Shown: positions 11,373 to 21,280, numbered from the stretch's first letter. The stretch is DNA of 35,432 bases from Clostridium sp. (GCF_021443865.1 NZ_JABUTB010000002.1:1-35432); one strand, 5' to 3'. The notes: generated by a model from the sequence alone, not told the origin. Program-made: numbers and translations.

Positions 11373-11978
11373 AATATTAACGGAAAATCTTCAACGTATA
11401 ATGGAAAAGTTGGATTATTTGCAAAAGAAGGGGTTACAACTTTATCTACACAAAATGGTTTATTCTATGGTGGGGGATTCCAATTACTTGGAGTTCAATT
11501 AATAGGTATAGTTTCTGTAGGAGCCTTTGTATTTATATCATCTCTAGCTGTATGGTATTTAATTAAGAAAACAGTAGGAATTCGTGTATCTGCTGAAGAA
11601 GAAATAGCAGGACTTGATATTGGAGAACATAGCAATATTGCATATCCAGATTTTGCTCTTGAAAAGCTTGGTGTAACAGGACTTACAGTGACAAATGTTT
11701 TAGGACACGGTATGCAAAAAGGAAATCCAACCTTCTTCAGAGGAGCACCTATGGATACTAGGCTTCTTCCTAAGGTTAAGATTGATGTTGTTGTATGCAA
11801 AATACCAACAGAAGCTATTGTTGAAACTGTACAAAAGGTACTTTATACTGGGAAAATTGGGGATGGAAAGATATTTATTTATAAAGTAGTAACAAAAACA
11901 ATGGTAAATAAATATTATATATTATGTAACAAAAGATTATTTAATGAAAAGTTAGGTAACAAAAGAGAAAGGGGTTAA
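11373..11978 (+). pseudogene. Remnant of an ammonium transporter (Amt) C-terminus joined to a truncated P-II (GlnB/GlnK) domain
   Basis: One frame is open 11373-11978 with no ATG/GTG/TTG before 11688. It encodes GLFAKEGVTTLSTQNGLFYGGGFQLLGVQLIGIVSVGAFVFISSLAVWYLIKKTVGIRVSAEEEIAGLDIGEHSNIAYPDF (Amt tail), then ALEKLGVTGLTVTNVLGHGMQKG...LLPKVKIDVVVCKIP...TGKIGDGKIFIYKV (P-II without its N-terminus). Confidence 0.82.
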
Positions 11979-11981
11979 ACC

Positions 11982-12359
11982 ATGAGATGTGAAGAAGAAG
12001 TAACTACAGTAAGATGTGACGAAGAGGTAAGAAATCACGTTCACGAATTTCTTGGTAGTACAGAAATAGTTAGAGAAGGTCTTGATGGTGAATATCATAA
12101 TCACCGTTTTGCAGGAGTTAGTGGAGATGCAATACCTTGTAAAGGTGGCAATCATATTCATAGAATAGTAACTAGAACAGATAACTTTAATGACCATTAT
12201 CATGTAATTGATATATGTACAGGCCCAGCAATATCAGTAGGTAATGGACAAAGACATGTTCATTATGTATTTGCTTGTACAAGAGAGAGTGATGGTCATA
12301 AGCATATGTTTAGAATTGCAACTTTAATTGAAAACCCTATAGGTGATTGTGAATATTAA
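11982..12359 (+). CDS. YmaF-family His-rich protein
   Basis: Repeated HxH motifs (NHVHEF, YHNHRFAGVSG, NHIHRI, DHYHVIDICTGPAI, RHVHYVFACT, GHKHMFRIAT) typical of YmaF-like proteins. Confidence 0.75.
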   Translation: MRCEEEVTTVRCDEEVRNHVHEFLGSTEIVREGLDGEYHNHRFAGVSGDAIPCKGGNHIHRIVTRTDNFNDHYHVIDICTGPAISVGNGQRHVHYVFACTRESDGHKHMFRIATLIENPIGDCEY

Positions 12360-12449
12360 TAAGGGGATTTATATAATAAAAGCATTACCTATATAATTTT
12401 CGACACAATTACAAAGTAGTTATATTAAGGGACTATCCTATAATATAAG

Positions 12450-12487
12450 ATTAATTAGGAGCTGCTTAGGTGGCTCTTAATTTTTTT
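12450..12487 (+). terminator. Possible terminator after the YmaF-like gene
   Basis: ttaggagc-tgcttaggtg-gctcttaattttttt. Confidence 0.55.
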
Positions 12488-12509
12488 ATGTTTAATTAGA
12501 GATTAGTAT

Positions 12510-12554
12510 AAAAAAATGCTGTATCTTATAAGGCATAACCCTATAAGATACAGC
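12510..12554 (-). terminator. Terminator for the minus-strand Cys-rich gene
   Basis: agctgtatcttatagg-gttatg-ccttataagatacagc followed by a T run on the minus strand. Confidence 0.8.
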
Positions 12555-12594
12555 TAAGACATTTAAGATTAAATAATATTAAAAATATAAATTA

Positions 12595-13221
12595 CTATTT
12601 ATTTCTTCCTTCATAGTTACGTTTGCACCATTTGAAGTAATCTTCATAAGAATAGTCATCTTTCTTATCATCATAATCTCTTCTACAGCATCTATCATCT
12701 TTCTTATCATCATAATCTTTTCTGCATCTATCTTCTTTATATTCATCTTCTCTTCTGCAACAATTATCTTTTTCATCTCTGTCTTTTTTATCTTCTTCTT
12801 TTCTATAGCATTTGCAGAAATATTCATCATCTTTCTTTTTGTCTTCATGACAGTCTTTTTCTTTTTTAGGTCTTGGACACTTACAATAGTCGTCATGATC
12901 TTTTCTATCTTCTTCACAGTCTTTTTCTTTCTTTTCTTCTTCTTTTTTGTAGCATTTACAATAAAGTTCTACAGGTTCTTTTCTCTTATCATCTTTATCA
13001 CATTTATCTTCATGGTGCTTTTTAGGACATCCACATTCATCTTTTTTCTCTTCTTCTTCTTTTCTGTAGCATTTACAGAAATATTCATCTTTTCTCTTCT
13101 TATCTTCTTCTCTATCTTTACCGTGGTCTTTTTCTCTTTCTCTACAGCAGTTATCTTTTTTATCTTCTTTTTTGTCATCAGTATAGAAAAACCAATTATC
13201 ATTTGTATAACTATAAGTCAT
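12595..13221 (-). CDS. Cys-rich, Lys/Asp/Glu-rich repetitive protein of unknown function (possible coat/exosporium-like protein)
   Basis: Repeats of (D)DEYFCKCYRKEE(D/E)KK, DNCC(R/E), CKC, CGC and DYDDKKDD. Probable start MTYSYTNDNW at 13221 after GGAG (13230 also possible); the tracked N-terminus to 13275 is likely too long. Confidence 0.7.
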   Translation of the reverse strand: MTYSYTNDNWFFYTDDKKEDKKDNCCREREKDHGKDREEDKKRKDEYFCKCYRKEEEEKKDECGCPKKHHEDKCDKDDKRKEPVELYCKCYKKEEEKKEKDCEEDRKDHDDYCKCPRPKKEKDCHEDKKKDDEYFCKCYRKEEDKKDRDEKDNCCRREDEYKEDRCRKDYDDKKDDRCCRRDYDDKKDDYSYEDYFKWCKRNYEGRNK

Positions 13222-13340
13222 GTTATCCATCTCCATAAATATAATTATATTTGCACATTCATAATTGTAATGCACATATTCTATACTATGTAGACTGCAT
13301 AATATTTGTTACTATCATTAGATTAATATAAGAAAAAATT

Positions 13341-13763
13341 TTATTCTATAAAGTTTCTAGCTTTCATTCTTTCCATATCCATAAATAAACCCATGCCAGT
13401 TTTTAATTTTCTAAAGCCAAGGGATTCATAGAAACCTTCCTTACCTGGAGATGCATAAAGAATAAAATTGCAAGTAGGGGTATTATTTATTATATTCTCA
13501 ATAATTAATTTGCCTACACCAAAACCTTGATATTCTGGTAAAATAGCAACATCATATATAGCAGATTGTCGGACACCATCTGAAATTGCTCTACCAAAGC
13601 CTATTAGCTTTTCATTATCAAAAATAAAAACAACAGTATAACTATTCTCAAAGGACTTTTTATGAAGCTCCTCACCTACATATGACATTCCTACTGTTTT
13701 TATAATATTTCTAACTTCCTTCCAATTAATATCAAAACAATCTTTTTTTATTGTTAAATTCAT
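13341..13763 (-). CDS. GNAT-family N-acetyltransferase
   Basis: YDVAILPEYQGFGVGKLIIENII acetyl-CoA binding motif; FYESLGFRKLKTGMGLFM C-terminus. Confidence 0.9.
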   Translation of the reverse strand: MNLTIKKDCFDINWKEVRNIIKTVGMSYVGEELHKKSFENSYTVVFIFDNEKLIGFGRAISDGVRQSAIYDVAILPEYQGFGVGKLIIENIINNTPTCNFILYASPGKEGFYESLGFRKLKTGMGLFMDMERMKARNFIE

Positions 13764-13927
13764 AAGTTTATCTCCCTTTTATAACTTTAAATTAATATGA
13801 TTTTAACATAAATATTTAATTTTAGAATTTTATTTAAGAACTTTTAAAAAAGTTTATTTTATTACGTATATAAGACATGAGAAGGTACTTTCTAAAATAA
13901 TAAAAATAAAAAAGGAGAGGATTTTAA

Positions 13928-14749
13928 ATGGCTTTAATTCAAAGACTAATTTCATCAGACAAGTATAGCTTGAAATGCCCTTATTCAATGACACCAAGGG
14001 GGATTTGTATTCACAATACTGCAAATGATGCTTCTGCATCAAATGAGATTTCTTACATGCAAACTAATACTAACTCTACATCTTTTCATATTGCTGTAGA
14101 TGATAAGGAGGCAATTCTAGGTTTGCCACTAAATAGAAATGGCTGGCATGCTGGAGATGGAGGAACTGGTGAAGGTAACAGATATTATATAGGGGTAGAA
14201 ATTTGTTATTCAAAATCAGGAGGGGATAGGTTTATTAATGCAGAGAAAAGAGCAGCAAAGGAAGTTGCAGCATTATTAAAACAATATGGATGGACAATAA
14301 ATAATGTGAAAAAACATCAAGATTTTAGTGGTAAATATTGTCCTCATAGAACCCTAGATATGGGATGGCAAAGATTCTTAAATATTATACAAGTGGAAAT
14401 AGATAATCTAAATCCACCACCAACAGAGCTATATAGGGTAAGAAGAACTTGGGAAGATTCAGCTTCACAAATAGGAGCCTTTAGTAACTTACAAAATGCA
14501 ATAGATTGCGCAGATGCAAATCCTGGTTATAGTGTATTTAATAATAATGGAGTAAAGGTGTATCCAATAACAGGGACTATAGTAGAAGGATCTAAGGTAA
14601 AGGTAGTTGGAACTAACTATGCAACAGGAGAAACAATTCCAGAGTGGGTGAAGAAAGAAACTTATACAGTTAGTAAAATAACAGATAATAAAGCCTTATT
14701 AAAAGAAATAAGTAGCTGGGTTTATCTAAAGGATTTAATTTTAGCATAA
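13928..14749 (+). CDS. N-acetylmuramoyl-L-alanine amidase (Amidase_2, phage endolysin-like) with C-terminal repeats
   Basis: GICIHNTANDASASNEISYMQ...SFHIAVDDKEAILGLPLNRNGWHAGDGGTGEGNRYYIGVEICYS...KKHQDFSGKYCPHRTL; C-terminal LYRVRRTWEDSASQIGAFSNLQNAIDCADANPGYSVFNNNG. Confidence 0.9.
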   Translation: MALIQRLISSDKYSLKCPYSMTPRGICIHNTANDASASNEISYMQTNTNSTSFHIAVDDKEAILGLPLNRNGWHAGDGGTGEGNRYYIGVEICYSKSGGDRFINAEKRAAKEVAALLKQYGWTINNVKKHQDFSGKYCPHRTLDMGWQRFLNIIQVEIDNLNPPPTELYRVRRTWEDSASQIGAFSNLQNAIDCADANPGYSVFNNNGVKVYPITGTIVEGSKVKVVGTNYATGETIPEWVKKETYTVSKITDNKALLKEISSWVYLKDLILA

Positions 14750-14769
14750 TATTTTTAAATATAAGATAA

Positions 14770-14816
14770 AGAATTATCGAAGTGATTTTTCAAATCACTT
14801 TAATAATTCTTTTTTT
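14770..14816 (+). terminator. Terminator after the amidase gene
   Basis: aagaattatcgaagtgattt-ttc-aaatcactttaataattcttttttt. Confidence 0.85.
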
Positions 14817-15024
14817 AATTTAAAATAGTGATTAAATTATAATTTAAAATAAATGAGCATAATATAAAAGAGAAATATTTTTATTGAATTTACATAGAAA
14901 ATTTTATATAAATCTACAAAATACTATTAATTTAGAAAAATTTTTTATTATATAAGTTAAACTATGGTATAATATATAAGTATAAATCGACAAAAATTCC
15001 TAGAAAGATTCGGAGGTTAAATTA

Positions 15025-16380
15025 ATGAATAAAGGTTTAAGACTAGATTTATCTAAAGTAGAACCATATGTAAAATTAGAACAAGAGTTAGTTAATATGG
15101 AGGCAATGGTTAAAAGTGCACATAACACTCTTATGAATGGAACAGGCGCAGGAAATGACTTTTTAGGGTGGTTAGATTTACCGATAAACTACGACAAAAA
15201 TGAATTTGAAAGAATAAAGAACGCAGCTGAAAAGATAAAGAAAAATTCAGATGCTTTAATAGTAATAGGAATAGGTGGCTCATACTTAGGACCAAGAGCT
15301 GCTATAGAAATGTTAAATAATAATTTTTATAATGTTTTAGGAAAAAATAAAAGAGAAACACCACAAGTATTCTTTGTTGGAAACAACATTAGTTCAACAT
15401 ACTTAGCTGACCTTTTAGATGCAATCGAAGGATTAGATATAAGTGTAAATGTTATTTCTAAGTCAGGTACTACAACTGAACCTGCAATAGCATTTAGAGT
15501 ATTTAAAGATTACATGGAAAAGAAATATGGTGTTGATGGAGCAAAAGAAAGAATATTTGCTACAACTGACAAGAGCAAGGGAGCTTTAAAATCATTAGCT
15601 GATGAAATGGGATATGAAACCTTTGTAATTCCTGATGATGTAGGTGGAAGATTCTCAGTATTAACAGCAGTTGGATTATTACCAATAGCAGTAGCTGGAA
15701 TTAGCATAGATGAAATGATGCAAGGTGCAGCAGATGCTAGAGAAGCATATGCAACTGATGATGTTATGAATAATGATTGCTACAAATATGCAGCAATGAG
15801 AAATATTCTATATAATAAAGGTAAGAATGTAGAAATATTAGTTAACTATGAACCAGGATTACACTATTTCAACGAATGGTGGAAGCAATTATTTGGAGAA
15901 TCAGAAGGAAAAGATCAAAAAGGAATTTTCCCTGCTGCAGTAGATTTCTCTACAGACTTACATTCAATGGGACAATACATCCAAGAAGGAAGTAGAATGT
16001 TATTTGAAACTGTTCTTAATGTAGAAAAAGCTAAAAGAGAAGTTTTAATAGAAGAAGCTAAAGGAGATTTAGATGGATTAAACTTCTTAACAGGCAAAAC
16101 TATAGACTTTGTTAATAAGCAAGCATTTAATGGAACTTTATTAGCTCATAATGATGGAGGAGTTCCAAATATGGTGTTAAATATTCCAGAACTTAGCCCA
16201 TATTACTTTGGATATATGGTTTACTTCTTCGAAAAAGCTGTTGGAATTAGTGGATATTTATTAGGAGTTAATCCATTTGACCAACCAGGAGTTGAAGCAT
16301 ACAAGAAGAACATGTTTGCTTTACTTGGAAAACCAGGTTTTGAAGAATTAAAAGCTGAATTAGAAGCTAAATTAAAATAA
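15025..16380 (+). CDS. pgi: Glucose-6-phosphate isomerase
   Basis: [45 protein letters not shown]. Confidence 0.98.
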   Translation: MNKGLRLDLSKVEPYVKLEQELVNMEAMVKSAHNTLMNGTGAGNDFLGWLDLPINYDKNEFERIKNAAEKIKKNSDALIVIGIGGSYLGPRAAIEMLNNNFYNVLGKNKRETPQVFFVGNNISSTYLADLLDAIEGLDISVNVISKSGTTTEPAIAFRVFKDYMEKKYGVDGAKERIFATTDKSKGALKSLADEMGYETFVIPDDVGGRFSVLTAVGLLPIAVAGISIDEMMQGAADAREAYATDDVMNNDCYKYAAMRNILYNKGKNVEILVNYEPGLHYFNEWWKQLFGESEGKDQKGIFPAAVDFSTDLHSMGQYIQEGSRMLFETVLNVEKAKREVLIEEAKGDLDGLNFLTGKTIDFVNKQAFNGTLLAHNDGGVPNMVLNIPELSPYYFGYMVYFFEKAVGISGYLLGVNPFDQPGVEAYKKNMFALLGKPGFEELKAELEAKLK

Positions 16381-16823
16381 TGAGAATTATTGTAGATGGA
16401 GATGCTTGTCCAGGCATCTCCATTATTGAAAATATAGCAAAAAAATATAATCTGGAATTAATAGTTTTTTGTGATATCAACCATTATATATATTTAGAAT
16501 ATGGAGAAGTTAAAGTAGTAGATAGTGGATTTCAAAGTGTAGATATGTATGTAATAAACATATGTAAAGAAAAAGATATAGTAATTAGTCAAGATTATGG
16601 AGTGGCAGCTATTGCTTTAGGTAAAAAAGCCTATGTAATAAATCCTAAGGGATATTATTATAATGAAGAAAATATTGATAGATTATTAGAAGAAAGACAC
16701 ATATCTCAAAAAATAAGACGTGCAGGTGGAAGAACCAATAATCCTAAAAAAAGGACAAAAGAAGACGATTTAAGATTAGAAAGAAACCTAATAAAGCTAA
16801 TAGAGAGTAATATTAAAGGATAA
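16380..16823 (+). CDS. YaiI/YqxD (DUF188) family protein
   Basis: [49 protein letters not shown]. Overlaps the pgi stop by 1 nt (taATG). Confidence 0.9.
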   Translation: MRIIVDGDACPGISIIENIAKKYNLELIVFCDINHYIYLEYGEVKVVDSGFQSVDMYVINICKEKDIVISQDYGVAAIALGKKAYVINPKGYYYNEENIDRLLEERHISQKIRRAGGRTNNPKKRTKEDDLRLERNLIKLIESNIKG

Positions 16824-16858
16824 ACTGTAGAAATATCAATTACGGTTTATCCTTATTT
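16816..16858 (+). terminator. Terminator after the DUF188 gene
   Basis: aaggataaactgta-gaaatatcaat-tacggtttatccttattttt. Confidence 0.75.
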
Positions 16859-16948
16859 TTATATATATGTGACAAAATTCGTTTTGTATTTTTATGGAAT
16901 AAATGTATAATAATATTATGTAATATTGAGAAAAACAGGTGAGAGAAT

Positions 16949-19009
16949 ATGAGTGAGATAAATATAGCTTTCGATAAAGATAGTCCATCTATTGTAAATG
17001 AGGAAATTAATATAAAGGTAATATCAGAAGGAGAAGGAAATCTAGAATACAAGTTTTTAGAAGGAACTCCTAATGAAAGAAGTTTTACTTGGAAACAAAT
17101 ACAAGACTATTCTAACAATCAAGAGTGTAAATGGAAGCCTAAAAAGCCAGGGAATTATATGCTAATGATACAAACTATAGATAAAGCTTCAGGTGTTACT
17201 AATACTCTAAGAACTAAGTATAAGGTAAATGGTGTAAATGAAAAGGAAATTATTGAAGAGAAGAATAATAGTAATAATAAATTAATACAAGAAGTAATAA
17301 TTGATAAGACAAGCTTAATACTTGGTGAAAAGCTTAATTTAGATGTTCTTTCCCCAGGGGATGAAGAGGTCTTATTATATAGATTTTGGCTAAAAGGTAA
17401 TCAAGGTTGGGAACCTTTAAGAGATTACAGTACAGAAAATAAGTTAACCTTTACTACTACAAGAATTGGAGAGGGAGAAATATTAATAGAATGTAAAAGA
17501 CCATCTTCATATAATAATTTAGATGATTTTACCACAGTTAAATTTAAGGTTAATGAACAACCAGTTATAGAAGTTACATCATTTAAATGCTTATCTAATG
17601 ATCTTTTAGTAGGTGAAGAACTTATTTTTAAGGTTGGAGTGAATTATGAAAAGTCTAGAACTATTCTATATAAATTTTTAAGAGTAGATTTAAATGGAAG
17701 AATTAACTGTATTCAAGATTATTCTACAAAGAATTTAATAGCTTTTTCTGAAAGAGAAGCAGGAGAATATAAATTATTATGTTATGTAAGGGATATTTTT
17801 TCTAATAAGACTTATGATGATAGAGCAGCTATGATTTACTCAATAAAACCTTATGAAGAAGTGAAAATTAAAAGTTTTACTTCAGAATTAAGTTCACCAC
17901 AATTATGTGGAAATAATGTATTATTTAAAGCTTCAGTAGTAGGAGGTAAAGAGCTATTATATAGATATATAGTAGAAGGGCCAGTTGCTGAAGATAGTGG
18001 ATATATTAGATCTAAAAGCTTTAATTGGGAAAGTAAAGCAGATGGAGAATATAAAATTATATTAAAGGTTAAAGATATTTCTTTTAATGGAGATTATGAA
18101 GATCAAAAAGAAATTCTCTTTAAAATTGATAAAAAGGGAGAGAAGCCTGTAAAAATTATAGATATTAGTGCAAGTAAAACTAGAGGCTGCATTAAGGGTT
18201 ATCCTATAAATTTAAAGGTGAAAGCTGAAGGCGGAACATTTCTTCAATACTCATTTATAGTTTATAAAGATGGAATTGAAAAAGAAAGAAGTAATTATGG
18301 AGTTACTAATTGGGTTAACTTTACTCCAGAAGAAAGTGGAGAATATGAAGTTGAAGTTAGAGTAATTGATAAGTATTCCTCTAGAGAATATGATGCCCAT
18401 GATTATATATTCTTCCAAGTGAAGGATTATCAAGAAGCAGAAATTGATTATATTCTTTTAGAAGGGAAGGAATCTTATTTAGTAGGAGATAAAATAGAAT
18501 TTGAAATAATAACTCAAAATACAAAGAATGTATTACTTAGATATAAAACTAAAATTAATGGACATGAAGTAGAGGATACAGGTTTTATTGCTAGTAAATA
18601 TATTAAAGTTAAACCTAAATGTCCTGGGAAATATACCTTTGAAATATACGCTAAAAATGCACAGTGTAAAGAAGAATATGATGTGAAAAAGGAAATATCA
18701 ATTTATGTAAATGAAGCAGTACCTATAACAAATACTAAAATTAATATAGAGACTTCTAATATTTTAGTGGGTAAAGAGATAACCTTTGAGGCAACTAGTG
18801 AAGGTGGAAAAGATGTATGCTATGAATTTTATATTATGGAAAAGGGAAATTGGGTAAGGGTACAGCCTTATAGTAAGAAAAATTATTATACCTTCCTTCC
18901 ATTTACTCCTGGGAAATATAGAATTTTAGTATTAAGTAAGAGTTTTTATAAAAAGTTAAATTATGAAGATTATTATGATTTAGAATTCCAAGTTAGGACT
19001 CAAGAATAA
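16949..19009 (+). CDS. Triple-tyrosine (Y_Y_Y)-like repeat protein, seven tandem ~95-aa domains
   Basis: Seven repeats each with Y-[KRS]-[FYT] ... PGxYxxxxxxxD pattern (YKFLEGTP, YRFWLKGN, YKFLRVDL, YRYIVEGP, YSFIVYKD, YKTKINGH, YEFYIMEK). No signal peptide. Confidence 0.75.
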   Translation: MSEINIAFDKDSPSIVNEEINIKVISEGEGNLEYKFLEGTPNERSFTWKQIQDYSNNQECKWKPKKPGNYMLMIQTIDKASGVTNTLRTKYKVNGVNEKEIIEEKNNSNNKLIQEVIIDKTSLILGEKLNLDVLSPGDEEVLLYRFWLKGNQGWEPLRDYSTENKLTFTTTRIGEGEILIECKRPSSYNNLDDFTTVKFKVNEQPVIEVTSFKCLSNDLLVGEELIFKVGVNYEKSRTILYKFLRVDLNGRINCIQDYSTKNLIAFSEREAGEYKLLCYVRDIFSNKTYDDRAAMIYSIKPYEEVKIKSFTSELSSPQLCGNNVLFKASVVGGKELLYRYIVEGPVAEDSGYIRSKSFNWESKADGEYKIILKVKDISFNGDYEDQKEILFKIDKKGEKPVKIIDISASKTRGCIKGYPINLKVKAEGGTFLQYSFIVYKDGIEKERSNYGVTNWVNFTPEESGEYEVEVRVIDKYSSREYDAHDYIFFQVKDYQEAEIDYILLEGKESYLVGDKIEFEIITQNTKNVLLRYKTKINGHEVEDTGFIASKYIKVKPKCPGKYTFEIYAKNAQCKEEYDVKKEISIYVNEAVPITNTKINIETSNILVGKEITFEATSEGGKDVCYEFYIMEKGNWVRVQPYSKKNYYTFLPFTPGKYRILVLSKSFYKKLNYEDYYDLEFQVRTQE

Positions 19010-19061
19010 TATGTTATACACGAAATTAATAATAGTATAATATTGAGAGCGAGGGAAAACT

Positions 19062-19793
19062 GTGAATATATCTAAGGTGGAAGATTTTTTAGGCTTAACT
19101 ATAAGTAAAGATGTGTTAAAGCAAGCAATAGGTGATGGACCAGAATTTGATTTGGTTTATGAAACTATGTTAAATGATAAAATGGAGAATATGAATTCAA
19201 AGGATAATTCAAATAGTAATGAAAGTTCATTTACTTATACAGCTTTAGGCTCAGGACAAAGACTAGAGGATATTCCATTAAGAATAAGAACAGAACCAAT
19301 ACAAACTGGAGAAATAATATTAGAAGCTAATAATAAAATAGATAGTAATATAAATAGTGATGATGCTAAAATATATTACTATGAAAATGCTTCTGTGGAT
19401 ATGGATAAAATTTATAATGCTGTTGATAAATATTCTAGTAAATATGGTGTGGATAAAAATTTAGTATTAGCTATTATAAAGCAAGAATCAAATTTTAATC
19501 CAAATGCAGTTTCAAGTGCAGGAGCAAAGGGACTTATGCAGTTAATGGATTTTAATAGTGAAGCTTATGGAGTAAAAAATCCCTTTGATATCGATGAAAA
19601 CATAGAGGCTGGAGTTAAGCATATTAAATCTTATTTAGATAGTTATAATGGAAATGTTGAAATGGCACTTATGGCATACAATGCAGGACCGGGAACAGTT
19701 GCAAGAAGAGGAGTAAATTCTCCAAGTGATTTATATAAAATGCCAGAAGAAACACAAAACTATGTGCCTAAGATAATGTCTCAACTAGTATAA
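19062..19793 (+). CDS. Lytic transglycosylase (SLT domain)
   Basis: YGVDKNLVLAIIKQESNFNPNAVSSAGAKGLMQLMDFNSEAYGVKNPFD...ALMAYNAGPGTVARRG...TQNYVPKIM. GTG start; no signal peptide. Confidence 0.92.
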   Translation: MNISKVEDFLGLTISKDVLKQAIGDGPEFDLVYETMLNDKMENMNSKDNSNSNESSFTYTALGSGQRLEDIPLRIRTEPIQTGEIILEANNKIDSNINSDDAKIYYYENASVDMDKIYNAVDKYSSKYGVDKNLVLAIIKQESNFNPNAVSSAGAKGLMQLMDFNSEAYGVKNPFDIDENIEAGVKHIKSYLDSYNGNVEMALMAYNAGPGTVARRGVNSPSDLYKMPEETQNYVPKIMSQLV

Positions 19794-19807
19794 AAATTAA
19801 AGTGTAT

Positions 19808-19840
19808 TTAATGGACTATTTATAATGGTCCATTTTTTAT
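19808..19840 (+). terminator. Terminator after the lytic transglycosylase gene
   Basis: aatggacta-tttata-atggtccatttttta. Confidence 0.7.
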
Positions 19841-19970
19841 ACATAAAAACAGAAAGAAACAATTCTTCACTCTTCATTCTTAATTTTTCATTCTTTTCCT
19901 TGTATCTTTTCATTTTAAGTAATAAAATAATTCATAGTAGTTTAAATATACTAAGAAAGAAGGTGCCTTT

Positions 19971-20687
19971 ATGGAAAGACTAGATAAGGTTTTAGCTAAT
20001 TTGGGTTATGGAAGTAGAAAAGAAATTAAGCAAGCTATAAAAAAAGGGCTTATAGAAGTAAATGGTGAATTAGTTAAAGATAATGGTATGCAGGTAGATC
20101 CTGAAGTTGACAAAATAGTAGCTAACGGTGAAGAGATTTTTTATAGAAAATATATTTATTTGATGATGAATAAACCAGACGGAGTAGTTTCAGCTACTGT
20201 TGATAATAGAGATGAAACGGTAATAGATTTATTAGAAGTTGAGCATCAAGTTTTCAATCCATTCCCAGTTGGAAGATTAGATAAAGATACTGTAGGACTT
20301 TTATTATTAACTAATGATGGAGAATTAAATCATAGATTAATATCTCCTAAGTGGAAGGTTGATAAGGTTTATTATGCAAAAATAGACAAGAAGGTTACAG
20401 AAGCTGATGTTAAGAAATTTAAAGCTGGTATAACATTAGATGATGGATATGTATGTAAGGAAGCTAAGCTTGAAATACTAGAAGCTACAGAAGATGGCTC
20501 AGAAGTTATGGTTACAATCCAAGAAGGAAAGTACCATCAAGTTAAGAGAATGTTTGAAGCTGTAGGAAAGGCTGTAGTTTACTTACAAAGAGTAGAGTTT
20601 GGAACCTTAAAACTAGATGAAGACTTAGAAGAAGGCGAATATAGAGAGCTTACAGAAGAGGAAATTAACATATTAAAAGGCTTTTAA
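19971..20687 (+). CDS. rsuA: 16S rRNA pseudouridine synthase, RsuA family
   Basis: S4 domain MERLDKVLANLGYGSRKEIKQAIKKGLIEVNG; VGRLDKDTVGLLLLTNDGELNHRLISPK; EGKYHQVKRMFEAVG. Confidence 0.93.
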   Translation: MERLDKVLANLGYGSRKEIKQAIKKGLIEVNGELVKDNGMQVDPEVDKIVANGEEIFYRKYIYLMMNKPDGVVSATVDNRDETVIDLLEVEHQVFNPFPVGRLDKDTVGLLLLTNDGELNHRLISPKWKVDKVYYAKIDKKVTEADVKKFKAGITLDDGYVCKEAKLEILEATEDGSEVMVTIQEGKYHQVKRMFEAVGKAVVYLQRVEFGTLKLDEDLEEGEYRELTEEEINILKGF

Positions 20688-21280
20688 CGAATGTTAAAAA
20701 AATATGAAGTAAAATCATTCATAATGGTATTTTTTTTGCATTATTATTTCGAAATAACTTGCATTTTTAAAGTGTATGAAATATAATATCTTTGCAAGGA
20801 TAAATAAAAGGAATAAATAGCCCCCTTTTTATTTATTGCTTATTGCTAAAGCGCAGCCTAGCCCCAAGGGTTGCGTTTTTTGTTTGCTTAGAATGTAAAT
20901 GTTTTCTTGAGAATGAAAACCAGTCATATAGAGTAAGTAAACTTTTACAGAAAAAAATCATAAGAATCATTAATTTTAACCTTTGATATAAAATGGTGGC
21001 TATTATTAGATTATAATTCAAAAATTGTAAAAAGTTAAATTATTTATGAATGATAAAATTCAAGAGAATAAAAATATGAATATAATATTTCACATAGAAT
21101 TACAATTTACATATAATTTACTTAAAATAAGTTATTTTTTGAAGCTCCATAAGGAGTTTTTTTATTTAATTTTATTCATGTTTATTTTATATATAATATA
21201 GCTATTTTGATGCTATTTTGGCAACAATATAAAAGATATGTATGATATAATATGTTAGTAATAGGAAAGGAGCTGTATAG

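Noticed and set aside
11688-11978. Functional P-II regulator gene starting at GTG 11688
   Set aside because: No RBS; lacks the first ~30 residues of P-II and the normal C-terminus, and the frame upstream encodes Amt/P-II sequence. Better explained as a pseudogene.
12595-13275. CRISPR-like array from repeated tcttcttttctatagcatttgcagaaatattcatc segments
   Set aside because: Repeats are coding (YFCKCYRKEE), imperfect and irregularly spaced; no unique spacers or cas genes in the window.
12847-13293. Plus-strand ORF of 148 aa opposite the Cys-rich gene
   Set aside because: Phe/Ile-rich translation is the antisense of a Lys/Asp/Glu-rich repeat; low-complexity artefact. The same applies to the alternate minus-frame ORFs 12579..12917 and 12969..13202.
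16840-17052. Minus-strand 70-aa ORF
   Set aside because: Overlaps a terminator and the 5' end of the Y_Y_Y-like gene; no RBS or recognisable domain.
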